Counted from the stretch's first letter, positions 50,055 to 59,547 are shown. The stretch: 64,000 nucleotides of DNA from JAJTGZ01 sp964403525 (GCA_964403525.1 CAYOGE010000001.1:124001-188000), one strand, 5' to 3'. Numbers and translations: made by a program. The notes: generated by a model from the sequence alone, not told the origin.

Positions 50055-52859
50055 ATGCACCCAACGGCGATCGGCCCATATCAGGTCCTGCGAGAACTCG
50101 GCCGCGGCGGCATGGGTGAGGTGTTCCTTGCGAAGGACCCGCGGCTTGATCGCCAGGTTGCGATCAAGGCGTTGCCGGCGCATCTCTCACAGGACCCTGA
50201 CCGCCTCGCCCGTTTCCAGCGCGAGGCAAAGGTGCTGGCGTCGCTGAACCACCCCGGCATCGGCGCGATCTACGGGCTCGAAGAGTCCGGAGGGCATCAG
50301 TACCTGATCCTCGAGTACATCGAAGGTGAGACGCTCGCCGACCGCCTGGTGAGCGGGGCGATCGCCGTTGACGAGGCGCTCCGGATTGCGAAGCAGATCG
50401 CCGAGGCTCTTGAGGTTGCCCACGAGAAGGGGGTGGTCCACCGCGACCTGAAACCCGCCAACGTGATGGTCGGCGTTGATGACGCCGTGAAGGTGCTCGA
50501 CTTCGGCCTGGCCCGCACCGCCGACGGCTCGCCATCGAGCACCGGGATGGTCTCTGTTGATCCAGCCGCAATCACCGCCCCGATCCAATCGCCGACGATC
50601 CCCGGCGCGATCATGGGCACGGCGGGGTACATGTCACCCGAGCAGGCGCGCGGCAAGCCGGTCGACAAGCGATCGGACATTTTCTCCTTCGGCTGCGTGC
50701 TCTATGAGATGCTCACCGGGGTGGGGCCGTTCCCGGGAGAGACGGCTACTGACTCGCTGGGGGCGATCCTGCACCGCGAGCCCGACTGGGCGTTGCTGCC
50801 CCCCTCGACGCCGGCGCGGGCTCGCGAGCTGCTGCGGAACTGCCTCGCGAAGGACCGCCGCAACCGCCTGCACGATATCGGCGATGCGCGGCTGGAGCTC
50901 GAACGCACGATCGCGGGGCACGAGTGGACGTCTGCCGCGCCGGCGGCGGCCGCGAAGAAGGGCGCACTTGTGCCCATCGCCGCGGCGTGCGCCGTGGCCG
51001 CGCTTGCGGGCGTGGGCGGATGGCTGCTCGCCGGAAGGTTTGATCGCCGCGTGCCGGCATCGCCGCCGCAGACGTTTCATGTTTCTACGACTGTGCAGAG
51101 CAAGCCGGCCTTCCGCGCGCTGGTGGGCATCTCGCCCGACGCGAGATTCCTGGTCTATACCGCGTGGCCCGAGCTCGAGCCCGACAGCACCAAGCCGGAG
51201 GGCGTGCTGGCGGTGCGTCGGCTCGACCGCGACGAGTCCATCGTTATCGAAGGCACGGAAGGGGCGAGGAACGCCGCGCTGTCGCCTAACGGGCGGTGGC
51301 TGGTGTTCTCCAGCGCCAAGGACCGCGCCGGTACGAAGTTCAGTCTCAGGAAGGTCGCGCTCGACAATGGACGACCTTCGGGCAAGCCGGAGACGGTCTG
51401 CGATGTCGCGCAGGGAGCGCAGTTGCAGGTGGGTTGGGCGTCGGAGCGCGAAGTTGTTTTCTCGTCGGATGCCCAGAAGGCTGTTTACATCGTATCGGTT
51501 ACGGGCGGGGAACCAAGAGCCGTTCTCAGCGCAGAGCGCTCCGAGGGCCTTGAGGGTTGGGGTACCTTTGTCCCGCTGGTCGTGGGGCAGTCGGTCCTGG
51601 CTACGCACTATTCGCTTGCGGACCAGAGGATCAAGGTCAACAGCGAAGTCATCGATCTCGCGACGGGGAAGCGGACGGTAGTGCTTCCTGAAGCGGGCGG
51701 CGCCGTGTTGATGACCGACGGCGTGAGCGGGGGTCACCTGCTGGTTGCGAGCAAGTCCGACGGGGTGAGCCTCGTGGCGGTGCGGTTTGATCCGGGCACG
51801 CTGCGCACACTCGGCGACCCGGTGAGGGTGTGGAGCGGCGACCCCGTCAGCCAGTTTTTCCTCTCGCCGAGCGGCACGCTCGCGCTGTCGACGCGTCCGT
51901 CGGAGGTTTCGAATCGGCGCCTGGCATGGATCGACGACAAGGGGCAGCCGCAGCCGATTCCGGGACCGATGCGAGCGTTCTCGGAGATCGCGGTCTCCGC
52001 GGACTGCGGGCGTGTGCTGACAAACCTGGAGGTGGACAGCCCGGGTGAATTCAGTTCCGAACTGTCGGTGCAGGACCTGACACGCCGAACGTCCACGCGG
52101 ATCCCGATCCAAGGCTTCGCCATGGGCCTGATGTGGAGCCCCAACGGGCAGCGGATCGAGTACGGCGCTTTCGCCAAGGACGCGTTTTCGATCGTGGAGC
52201 GGCCCGCGAGTGGATCGGGCGAGGCGGTCAACATGTATTCGACGCCGCTCGCACAACAATCGTTTGTTATGCCCTCGGCGTGGTCACCCGACGGGAAGAC
52301 CCTGGCGATCGTTCAGCAGAACATGATGACCAACACGAGCGACGTGCTGATGCTGGAGCAGGAGGCGGGGGGCGGCGGTGGGGCGGCGTGGACGGCCACG
52401 CCTTACCTGAATTCGCCGGCCGATGAGCACGCACTGCGGTTCTCGCCGGATGGGAAGTGGGTGCTGTTCTGTTCGGTTGAGTCTGGACGACACGAGTTGT
52501 ACGCGCAGCGGTTCACGGGCGCGGGGGCGGGAGCGGAGGACGCCAAGGTGGGGCGCGTGCAGGTCTCGACGAACGGGCATGACGGCACCGCCTGGTGGAG
52601 CCCCGACGGCAAGGAACTCCGCTTCGTCGACGGCGACAAGCAGGTGGTGAGCGTTGAAGTGAAGACGGAGCCGGCGTTCTCCGCGTCGCTGCCCAAGGTG
52701 CTGTACAGCATCAAGGAGCTTAAGACCAGGAGCTTCTCTTGGGCACCCGACGGCCGCTTGATGGTCATTTTGCAAGGGGGGAACGAGCAGGCCGCCCGCA
52801 TCGACCTGGTCGTGAACTTCCTGGATGACCTTCGCGCCAAGATGGTGCCGGCGAAGTAG
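50055..52859 (+). CDS. Hanks-type Ser/Thr kinase with transmembrane helix and WD40-like propeller
   Basis: 934 residues. Kinase domain about 8-275: Gly loop LGRGGMGEV, VAIKA, catalytic HRDLKPANV, DFGLA and GTAGYMSPEQAR, all intact, so it is active by sequence. A single transmembrane helix lies at about 307-326 (ALVPIAAACAVAALAGVGGW). The periplasmic part (about 340-934) contains PD40/WD40-like propeller repeats: 'GISPDARFLVYTAWP', 'ALSPNGRWLVFSSA', 'SAWSPDGKTLAIVQ', 'RFSPDGKWVLF', 'WWSPDGKELRFV'. This layout suits extracytoplasmic sensing linked to cytoplasmic phosphorylation. It begins 104 bases after the phosphatase gene. Confidence 0.94.
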   Translation: MHPTAIGPYQVLRELGRGGMGEVFLAKDPRLDRQVAIKALPAHLSQDPDRLARFQREAKVLASLNHPGIGAIYGLEESGGHQYLILEYIEGETLADRLVSGAIAVDEALRIAKQIAEALEVAHEKGVVHRDLKPANVMVGVDDAVKVLDFGLARTADGSPSSTGMVSVDPAAITAPIQSPTIPGAIMGTAGYMSPEQARGKPVDKRSDIFSFGCVLYEMLTGVGPFPGETATDSLGAILHREPDWALLPPSTPARARELLRNCLAKDRRNRLHDIGDARLELERTIAGHEWTSAAPAAAAKKGALVPIAAACAVAALAGVGGWLLAGRFDRRVPASPPQTFHVSTTVQSKPAFRALVGISPDARFLVYTAWPELEPDSTKPEGVLAVRRLDRDESIVIEGTEGARNAALSPNGRWLVFSSAKDRAGTKFSLRKVALDNGRPSGKPETVCDVAQGAQLQVGWASEREVVFSSDAQKAVYIVSVTGGEPRAVLSAERSEGLEGWGTFVPLVVGQSVLATHYSLADQRIKVNSEVIDLATGKRTVVLPEAGGAVLMTDGVSGGHLLVASKSDGVSLVAVRFDPGTLRTLGDPVRVWSGDPVSQFFLSPSGTLALSTRPSEVSNRRLAWIDDKGQPQPIPGPMRAFSEIAVSADCGRVLTNLEVDSPGEFSSELSVQDLTRRTSTRIPIQGFAMGLMWSPNGQRIEYGAFAKDAFSIVERPASGSGEAVNMYSTPLAQQSFVMPSAWSPDGKTLAIVQQNMMTNTSDVLMLEQEAGGGGGAAWTATPYLNSPADEHALRFSPDGKWVLFCSVESGRHELYAQRFTGAGAGAEDAKVGRVQVSTNGHDGTAWWSPDGKELRFVDGDKQVVSVEVKTEPAFSASLPKVLYSIKELKTRSFSWAPDGRLMVILQGGNEQAARIDLVVNFLDDLRAKMVPAK

Positions 52860-52902
52860 AGCTCTCAGAGCCTTGTCAAGCAGGGTGAACCGCCCGACCG
52901 GC

Positions 52903-53292
52903 CTATTCGTTCCCCATCTGCGTCGTCCGCTGCCACTCACCCTTTTTCTTCGCCGCGGCCGCGACCGCCGCTGGGCCGTCGGCGTGGTCGGCGGCGAGGT
53001 ACATGAGCGTGGTGTTGCCGATCTTGATCTGGTCCCCGTCTTTGAGGGGAACATCCAGAACAACCTGCTTCCCGTTTACGAAGACGCCGTTGGCGCTGCG
53101 GTAATCGCCGGCGACGTGCTTGCCTTGGCGCTCGTCGAGGCGAATCTGCAGGTACTTGCGGGAGACGAGTGCATCGAGGATCTGGTACGTGCAGGTGTCG
53201 TCGCGGCCGAACGACACCAGCGGCGCGATCAGCGGAAAGTGAGCGCCGTTGCCCGCCTTGTCTGGACTCTCGATGACCACGAGTGATGCCAT
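52903..53292 (-). CDS. Small FHA domain protein
   Basis: 129 residues. GGAGG lies 8 bases before the ATG. One FHA domain spans nearly the whole protein ('VSFGRDDTCTYQILDALVSR' with the phosphopeptide-binding loop, then 'DYRSANGVFVNGKQVVLDVP'). The C-terminal tail is Ala/Lys-rich. A likely reader of phosphothreonine made by the adjacent kinase. It is convergent with the kinase gene, whose stop lies 44 bases away, and stands upstream (in its own direction) of no other gene. Confidence 0.88.
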   Translation of the reverse strand: MASLVVIESPDKAGNGAHFPLIAPLVSFGRDDTCTYQILDALVSRKYLQIRLDERQGKHVAGDYRSANGVFVNGKQVVLDVPLKDGDQIKIGNTTLMYLAADHADGPAAVAAAAKKKGEWQRTTQMGNE

Positions 53293-53403
53293 TGACGGTG
53301 CCTCCGGGCGATGCTATGCACCGGCGCTGAGCGGCCACCGCCCACTGGAGGGGAGTGTGCCTTGTGTTCGGCCCGGCTGTTACGGCCCGCTTGGTTCTAT
53401 CTG

Positions 53404-54783
53404 TTAGAGCGTGAGCGTGCCCGTGCTGTCGGCGAATGACGGCTGCGGTGCACCGGCGCGGTCGAGCATGGAGAGGTAGAGGTTGCAGAGGGGTGTTTCT
53501 TTGGGGGTCTTGATCAGGCGGCCGGTGCGGATGGCGTTGCTCCCTGCGCCGCCCTTGCCGGCGACGACGATCGGCAGGTTCTCGTGGTTGTGGCGGTTGC
53601 CGTCGCTGATGCCGCCGCCAAGGAGGATGAGTGAGTTGTCAAGGAGCGATGCGCTGCCGTCGCCCTCGCGGGTTTGCGAGAGCTTCTGGACGAAGCGGGC
53701 GAATCGCTCGACGTGGAAGCGGTCGATCTTGCGGATCTTCTCGACCATCTGGTTGTTGTTCTCGTGGTGGGAGAGGTGGTGGTGCCCTTCTTTGACGCCG
53801 ATCTCGGGGAAGGTGCGGTTGCTGCCGTCGTTGGCGAGCATGAAGGTGCCGATGCGGGTGGTGTCGGTCTGGAAGGCGAGCAGGAGCATGTCGTACATGA
53901 GGTCCATGTGCTCGCTGACTTTGTCGGGGATGCCCGCGGGTGCGGGTGTTGAGGGGAGCTTGCGCGGCGTGGTTTCTTTCTGGGCGCGCTGGATGCGCTG
54001 CTCGATCTCGCGGACGGCGGTCTGGAACTGGTCGAGCTTGCGCTGGTCGGCGCTGCCGAGTTTCCTGGCGAGGGTGCGGGTGTCTTCGAGGACGAAATCG
54101 AGGATGCTCTGGCGGCGGCTCATGCGTTCTTTGGCCGCGGCGGCCTGGGTGGCGTCTCCGAAGAGGCGTTCGAAGGCGACGGCGGGGTCGATGACCTTGG
54201 GCACGGGCGTGGTTTCGTCGCGCCAGGAGATGTTTGAGGAGTAGGCGCAGGAGTATCCGGAGTCGCAGTTGCCGGCGGAGGGTCCGTGCTCGCAGCCGAG
54301 CTCGATGGAAGGGAGGCGGGTGCGGTCGCCGAGCTTTGAAGCGGCGAGCTGGTCGATGCTGACGCCGTTGTGGATGTTGTTGCCGGCGGTTTTTCGGGCC
54401 TGGCTCCCGGTGAGGAAGGAGGCGGAGGAGCGGGCGTGGTCGCCGGGCCCGTCGCCGTTGGCGCGTGCCTTCTGGAGCGTGAGGCCGGTGATGATGTTGA
54501 GGTGGTTGCGGATGGGGGCGAGCGACTCGAGGGTGGGGGAGAGGGAGAAAACGTTTTCGGCGGCGCCGGCGACGGGCTCCCAGGCTTCGTAGTTGACGCC
54601 GTTGGGCATGAAGACGAAGGCGAGGCGGACGGGTGGTGCGGCGGCTGCGCCGGTGGAGGCGAGTGCGGCTGCGCTGGCGGAAGCGGGTTGGAAACCCGCT
54701 CCACACATGCCTTCAAACCAAGGGAGGGCCATCGAGACGCCGAGGCCGCGGAGGACGGTGCGACGGGAGATGTGGGTGGGCAT
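53404..54783 (-). CDS. DUF1552 protein, Tat-exported
   Basis: 459 residues from the ATG at 54783. The twin-arginine signal ISRRTVLRGLGVSMALPW is followed by the DUF1552 fold ('FVFMPNGVNYEAWEPVAG', 'ITGLTLQKARANGDGPGDHA' and the C-terminal 'NSLILLGGGISDGNRHNHEN'). Planctomycetes encode this family next to a DUF1592-type cytochrome-like protein, as here. The function is unknown, but the pair is expected in the periplasm-like space. A palindromic repeat (54682-54700) encodes part of 'GAGFQPASAS' after the signal, in frame. The start agrees with the Tat motif position. Confidence 0.9.
   Translation of the reverse strand: MPTHISRRTVLRGLGVSMALPWFEGMCGAGFQPASASAAALASTGAAAAPPVRLAFVFMPNGVNYEAWEPVAGAAENVFSLSPTLESLAPIRNHLNIITGLTLQKARANGDGPGDHARSSASFLTGSQARKTAGNNIHNGVSIDQLAASKLGDRTRLPSIELGCEHGPSAGNCDSGYSCAYSSNISWRDETTPVPKVIDPAVAFERLFGDATQAAAAKERMSRRQSILDFVLEDTRTLARKLGSADQRKLDQFQTAVREIEQRIQRAQKETTPRKLPSTPAPAGIPDKVSEHMDLMYDMLLLAFQTDTTRIGTFMLANDGSNRTFPEIGVKEGHHHLSHHENNNQMVEKIRKIDRFHVERFARFVQKLSQTREGDGSASLLDNSLILLGGGISDGNRHNHENLPIVVAGKGGAGSNAIRTGRLIKTPKETPLCNLYLSMLDRAGAPQPSFADSTGTLTL
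54682..54700. repeat. Palindromic repeat inside the DUF1552 gene
   Basis: AGCGGGTT-GGA-AACCCGCT, an eight-base hairpin that is read in frame as GFQPA just after the Tat signal peptide. Confidence 0.65.
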
Positions 54784-54845
54784 GGGTGGCTCCGACGGGG
54801 GCAATGGTTCACAGTTTGCAGTTCAAAGTTCAGAATCGAGGCATC

Positions 54846-54910
54846 AAGGCACCCTCACCCGGCCTCGCAGAGCCTCGGCCACCCTCTCCCGCTGCGCGGG
54901 AGAGGGAGGG
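54846..54910. repeat. Dispersed repeat, copy 2
   Basis: Begins AAGGCACCCTCACCCGGCC and holds a CCCTCTCCC/GGGAGAGGG hairpin; matches the repeat at 46528. Situated between the DUF1592 stop and the DUF1552 start, next to a short GTTCANAGTT-type repeat at about 54810-54832. Confidence 0.75.
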
Positions 54911-54911
54911 G

Positions 54912-57341
54912 CTAGTCATCCTTTAATTTTCTTGGGCGGCATGTGCGGAAGGTTTCGCTGAGGACGATGGACTCGACGAGGGCGGAGAGTTTGTCGCCGC
55001 GTGCGCGGGTGCGCTGGGCGATCTGGCGGATGGCGGGGCGGTCGAAGGGTTCGACGCCGCGGCCGAGCGCATAGGTGAGGAGCTTGGCGCTGAGCGCCTC
55101 GACGAACTGGTCGCTGCGGTCGAGGAGGATGCGTTTGAGGTCGTCGGAGCCGTCGAGGGGGATGTTGCCGGGGAGTGTGCCGGTGGCGTCGATGGGCTTG
55201 CCGTTCTCGGTGTCGCGCCAGCGGCCGATGGCGTCGAAGTGCTCGAAGGAGAGGCCGATGGGGTCGAGGCGGTTGTGGCAGGAGGCGCAGCCGGCGCTTG
55301 CGGTGTGGATGGCGAGGCGCTCGCGGACGGTGGCGTTTTCTCCGGCGGCGTGCGCGGCCTGCTCGAGGGGTGGGATGTCGGCCGGCGGTGGCGGCGGCGG
55401 CGCGCCGAGGATCTGGTCGAGGACAAAGAGGCCGCGTTTGACGGGGCTGGTGCGGGTGGTGTTGCTGGTGAGGGTGAGGACAGCGCCCATGGTGAGGACG
55501 CCGCCGCGGGGCGAGCCCTGGGGGAGCGTGACGCGGCGGAAGTCTTCACCCTTGACGCCGGGGATGCCGTAGAAGTCTGCGAGGCGCTGGTTGACGAAGG
55601 TGGTGCGGCTGGCGACGAAGTCGAGGATGCCGCCCTCGCGGTCGGAGCGGAGGATGTCTCCGAGGAAGAGGGTGGCCTCGGTGACCATGTCGTCGCGGAG
55701 CTGGTCGGTGTAGTCGGGGAAGCGAGCGCGGTCGATGGCGATGGAGTCGAGGGCGCGGAGCTGGAGCCACTGCCCGGCGAAGTTTTCGACCAGCGCGCCG
55801 GAGCGCGGGTCGGCGAGCATGCGGCGCGTGTGCGCGGCGAGGCCGGCGTCGGTTGCGAGCGAGCCGTCGGCTGCGGCGTCGAGGAGCGGCTGGTCGGGCG
55901 GGGCGCTCCAGAGAAAGTAGGAGAGTCGGCTGGCGAGTTCGTAGCCGTCGAGTGTGTAACGGGAGTTTGGGCCCGCTGCGCCGGCGGCGGGCGCGGCGGC
56001 GGAGCGGAAGAGGAAGTTGGGCGAGACCAGTACGGCGGCGAGTGTGGTGCGGATGGCGGGCTCGAAGGCCTGGCCCGGCTTGCCGGTGCGCTGGGCGCGG
56101 AAGAGGCGCATGAGCGCGGCGGTTTGCGCGGTGGTGACGGGTCGGCGGTAGGCGCGGGTGGCAAAGTCGGTGAGGATGGCCTCGGCGCGGACGGCTTCGC
56201 CGGCGTTGCGCGGGAGCGCGGCGGCGGGCTGGAAGATGCGGGTCCACTGCTCGGGGCGCTCGGTGGTGGCTTCGTCGAGGGGTCCGGCGACGGAGATCGA
56301 CTCGACGCCGAGGTTACGGTCGGCCTTGTCCTTGACGTAGTAGTCGTTGACGAAGTTGGCGGAGAGGGTGTGCGTGCCGCGGGTGAGTCGGGCGCGGAAC
56401 TGGAAGTCCTGCGGTTTCTCGCGCGTGCCGGAGACGGTGAAGGTGGTGAGGTCTTGCTTGCCGTTGCGCAGGGCCATAAGCGCGTGTTCGTCGCCGGCTT
56501 TGGTCTCCCAGGCGCGGACGCGGATGAGGTAGTCGCCGGTGAGGGGGGCTTCGAAGCGCGCGGAGGCGGGGCCGTTTGAGTAGAGGAAGAAGCCGCCGCC
56601 GGGGAGGGGCTGGCCGCTCTTGCCTTCGAGCGGGCGGAGGGCGCGTGGATGGTCGCCGAGTTCGACGGCTGGGCCGAGCGCGGTGTCGATAGCGGTCTCG
56701 GCGGCGGCGAGGTATTGCTCGACGGCGAGGGGCGAGGTGGAGAGCACATCGGCGACGTTGTCGAAGCCGTAGCCGGTGTCGTCGCGCGGGAGCCGGGCGG
56801 CGAGGTCGATGGCCTTGGGGTCGATGCCCAGGAGGTCGCGGAGTGTGTTGCGGTATTCGGTGCGGTTGAGCCGGTGGATGGTGAACCAGCCGGGGTCAAC
56901 GGGAGCGTCGGTGGGGGTGTAGGCGAGGGCGGCGTCGATCCACTGGGTGATGACGAGTCGCTCGTGGTCGGTGGGGATGGGGGCGGGCTTGCGGTTGGAA
57001 TTGGGCTTCGGCTTGGGGGGCATGGCCGCGGTGGCGACCATTTCTTTGATCAGGCGCAGGTCGGGGTCACCGGCGAGTGCAACGCGGAGCGAGGTGAGCT
57101 GATCGACGTTGACGTCGCCCTTGGCGGCTTCTCCGCTGTGGCAGGAGAGGCAGTAGGTTGTCAGGAGGGGGGTGACGTCCTGGGTGAGTCGGCGGTCGAG
57201 CTCGGCGGCCAGTTCGTCGCGCGGGGGGCTTGAAACGGGTGCCTGGGGCTGATGGGAAGCGAAGGCGAGGAGGAAGAGGGGTGATGCCACGAGCGCGCAG
57301 GCGAGCGATCGCCGGGCGGGATGGTGGGGGCGGGTGGGCAT
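54912..57341 (-). CDS. DUF1592/DUF1588-type planctomycete cytochrome-like protein
   Basis: 809 residues from the ATG at 57341 (an ATG at 57350 is possible; no clear ribosome site). The signal peptide covers about residues 1-30. A cytochrome c-like CLSCH motif (about 65) heads the protein and suits one haem. The planctomycete domains follow in their usual order: DUF1587 ('IHRLNRTEYRNTLRDLLGID'), DUF1592 ('ELASRLSYFLWSAPPDQPLL', 'FAGQWLQLRALDS'), DUF1588 ('RGGVLTMGAVLTLTSNTTRT', then 'CASCHNRLDPIGLSFEHFDA', a second CxxCH) and DUF1585 ('YALGRGVEPFDRPAI'). It probably carries c-type haem in the periplasm and acts with the DUF1552 protein downstream. Confidence 0.92.
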   Translation of the reverse strand: MPTRPHHPARRSLACALVASPLFLLAFASHQPQAPVSSPPRDELAAELDRRLTQDVTPLLTTYCLSCHSGEAAKGDVNVDQLTSLRVALAGDPDLRLIKEMVATAAMPPKPKPNSNRKPAPIPTDHERLVITQWIDAALAYTPTDAPVDPGWFTIHRLNRTEYRNTLRDLLGIDPKAIDLAARLPRDDTGYGFDNVADVLSTSPLAVEQYLAAAETAIDTALGPAVELGDHPRALRPLEGKSGQPLPGGGFFLYSNGPASARFEAPLTGDYLIRVRAWETKAGDEHALMALRNGKQDLTTFTVSGTREKPQDFQFRARLTRGTHTLSANFVNDYYVKDKADRNLGVESISVAGPLDEATTERPEQWTRIFQPAAALPRNAGEAVRAEAILTDFATRAYRRPVTTAQTAALMRLFRAQRTGKPGQAFEPAIRTTLAAVLVSPNFLFRSAAAPAAGAAGPNSRYTLDGYELASRLSYFLWSAPPDQPLLDAAADGSLATDAGLAAHTRRMLADPRSGALVENFAGQWLQLRALDSIAIDRARFPDYTDQLRDDMVTEATLFLGDILRSDREGGILDFVASRTTFVNQRLADFYGIPGVKGEDFRRVTLPQGSPRGGVLTMGAVLTLTSNTTRTSPVKRGLFVLDQILGAPPPPPPADIPPLEQAAHAAGENATVRERLAIHTASAGCASCHNRLDPIGLSFEHFDAIGRWRDTENGKPIDATGTLPGNIPLDGSDDLKRILLDRSDQFVEALSAKLLTYALGRGVEPFDRPAIRQIAQRTRARGDKLSALVESIVLSETFRTCRPRKLKDD

Positions 57342-57428
57342 CGCGTGCAATGAGTGTACAACAAAGTGTGGGCGTGCGCGGGCAATCTCGGGAGTTTGTA
57401 GCGCCGCTTTGGCACTAGGCTTGCGGCT

Positions 57429-58262
57429 ATGGCGAGCAGGTTCAGGTCACCGAGGCGGGTGGTTGTGAAGGTGGGCAGCGCGGTGCTTGCGCGCGGCGGC
57501 GTGCTGAGCAGGGCGTGCGTGCGGAGGCTGGCACGGGACGTGAACGGGTGCCTGCGCGCTGACGCGAAGCGACGCGCCGTGCTGGTCTCGTCGGGGGCGA
57601 TCGCGTCGGGGTTCCGCGCCCTGGGGCTGGATCGCCGGCCGATGTCGATCGCCGACAAGCAGGCGGCGGCGGCGGTTGGCCAGCCGCGGCTGATGGCCGA
57701 GTACGCGGCGGCGTTTGGGTCGCTGCGGCCGGCGCGGACGCTGGCGCAGGTGCTGCTGACGTCGGACGATCTTGAGGACCCGGAGCGTTTTCTCAACGCG
57801 CGTCACACGCTGGAGCGGCTGCTGGCGGCGGCGGTGGTGCCGATCATCAACGAGAACGATTCGGTCAGCTTTGAGGAGATCAAACTGGGGGATAACGACC
57901 GGTTGAGTGCGCTGATGGCGGGGCTGGTGGAGGCGGACCTGTTGATCATGCTCTCGAGCGTGCCGGGCGTGTGCCGCGCGGGGAAGGGCGGTGCGAAGTA
58001 CGGCGCGGTTGTTCCGGTGATCCGCTCGCTGGATGAGGCGCTCGAGCACGTGTCGGCGGATGTGAGCGGCGAGGGGACGGGTGGGATGGCGAACAAGGTC
58101 GGCGCGGCGTGCCGCGCGGCGGCGCGGGGGATCGGCGTGGTGATCGCGGATGGGCGGATGGATGACGTGGTGCGCCGGGTGGTGGCGGGTGAGGAGGTGG
58201 GCACGTACTTCCCGCCGGTGGGCGCATCGGGTGGCGGCTCGGCGCGCGGGAGGGCGTCGTGA
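57429..58262 (+). CDS. proB: Glutamate 5-kinase, no PUA domain
   Basis: 277 residues. First step of proline synthesis: ATP-dependent phosphorylation of glutamate. Amino-acid-kinase fold: 'VVVKVGSAVLARGG', 'VLVSSGAIASGF' (glutamate site), 'ADKQAAAAVGQPRLM', 'INENDSVSFEEIKLGDNDRL' and 'SGEGTGGMANKVGAA' (ATP site). It ends after the kinase domain; the PUA domain found in the E. coli enzyme is absent, as in several shorter homologues. The stop overlaps the proA GTG by four bases. Confidence 0.95.
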   Translation: MASRFRSPRRVVVKVGSAVLARGGVLSRACVRRLARDVNGCLRADAKRRAVLVSSGAIASGFRALGLDRRPMSIADKQAAAAVGQPRLMAEYAAAFGSLRPARTLAQVLLTSDDLEDPERFLNARHTLERLLAAAVVPIINENDSVSFEEIKLGDNDRLSALMAGLVEADLLIMLSSVPGVCRAGKGGAKYGAVVPVIRSLDEALEHVSADVSGEGTGGMANKVGAACRAAARGIGVVIADGRMDDVVRRVVAGEEVGTYFPPVGASGGGSARGRAS

Positions 58263-59539
58263 GCGCGGTCGCTGCATCGGCGCGCGGTGCGCGGGCGGCG
58301 TCGCGTGTGCTGGCGACACTGAGCACGTCGGTGAAGAACGGCGTGCTGCATGAACTGGCGGCGCGGATCGAGGCCGGCGCGGCGGGGGTGCTGGCGGCGA
58401 ACGCGGCGGACCTGGCGACGGCGGGAGCAGCGGGGCTCTCTTCGGCGAAGCTCCAGCGGCTGGCGCTTTGCGCGGCGGATGTGGGGCAGTTGAGCGAGCG
58501 TTTGCGGGTGATCGCGGCCTTGCCTGATCCGGTGGGGGTGGTGACGCGCGACACGGTGGTGGCGACCGCCGGCGGCGGGTCGCTGCGGGTGCGGCGGGTG
58601 CGTGCACCGCTGGGGGTGGTGGCGATGATCTACGAGGCGCGCCCCGCGGTGACGATCGACGCGATGGCGCTGTGCTTCAAGGCGGGGAACGCGTGCATCC
58701 TCAAGGGTGGCAAGGAGGCGGACGCGACCAACCGTTCGCTGGCGGCGATCGCCGGCGCGGTGCTGGGAGAGCGGGGTGTGCCGGCGGCGGCGATGACGCA
58801 GATGACGGCCTCGTCGCGCGACGACCTGCGTGAGCTGCTGACGCTCAAGGACGACATCGACCTGGTGATCCCGCGGGGCGGGCGCGAGCTGATCGAGTTT
58901 GTATGCGGGCACTCGCTGATCCCGACGGTGCAGCACTTTCAGGGCGTTTGCCACGTCTACGTTGATCGCGCGGCCGATATGGAGCGGGCGGTGGAGGTGT
59001 GCGTGACGGCCAAGACGAGCGCGCCGGCGACGTGCAACGCGGTGGAGTGCGTCCTGGTTGACCGGGCGGTTGCGGCGGAGTTTGTGCCCGTGCTGGTGGC
59101 GGCGTTTGCGCGGGCGGGTGTGGAGGTGCGCGGGACCGAAGAAGTTGTTTCGCTGGCCGCCGGCGCGGGCGGCGGGCGGTTGAAGGCGGCGGTGGCGGAG
59201 GACTTCGGGCGTGAGTTTCTTGACTTGATCGTCGCGGTGAGCGTGGTGGACGGCGTGGAGGGGGCGGTTGCGCACATCGGAGCGTTTGGGTCAAACCACA
59301 CCGAGGCGATCCTGACGCGCGACACCGGGCCCGGCGGCGCGGCCGATCGGTTCGTGAGCGCTGTGCAGAGTTCGTGCGTGCTGGTGAACGCGAGCACGCG
59401 GTTCAACGACGGGTTTCAGCTGGGGCTTGGGGCGGAGATCGGGATATCGACAAGCCGCGTGCACGCGTACGGGCCGATGGGGCTCGAGGAGCTCACGACG
59501 CAGCGGTGGGTTGTTGAGGGGAGCGGGCAGGTGCGTTGA
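58259..59539 (+). CDS. proA: Gamma-glutamyl phosphate reductase
   Basis: 426 residues, GTG start overlapping the proB stop (GTGA), so the two are coupled. Reduces gamma-glutamyl phosphate to glutamate semialdehyde with NADPH. It contains 'VRAPLGVVAMIYEARPAVTI', 'CILKGGKEADATNRSLA' (nucleotide site), 'VIPRGGRELIEFVCGHSLIP' and the catalytic Cys in 'APATCNAVECVLV'. Full length for the family. No regulatory element is seen upstream of proB. It ends 8 bases before the convergent rpiB stop. Confidence 0.96.
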   Translation: MSAVAASARGARAASRVLATLSTSVKNGVLHELAARIEAGAAGVLAANAADLATAGAAGLSSAKLQRLALCAADVGQLSERLRVIAALPDPVGVVTRDTVVATAGGGSLRVRRVRAPLGVVAMIYEARPAVTIDAMALCFKAGNACILKGGKEADATNRSLAAIAGAVLGERGVPAAAMTQMTASSRDDLRELLTLKDDIDLVIPRGGRELIEFVCGHSLIPTVQHFQGVCHVYVDRAADMERAVEVCVTAKTSAPATCNAVECVLVDRAVAAEFVPVLVAAFARAGVEVRGTEEVVSLAAGAGGGRLKAAVAEDFGREFLDLIVAVSVVDGVEGAVAHIGAFGSNHTEAILTRDTGPGGAADRFVSAVQSSCVLVNASTRFNDGFQLGLGAEIGISTSRVHAYGPMGLEELTTQRWVVEGSGQVR

Positions 59540-59547
59540 GGCGCGGC

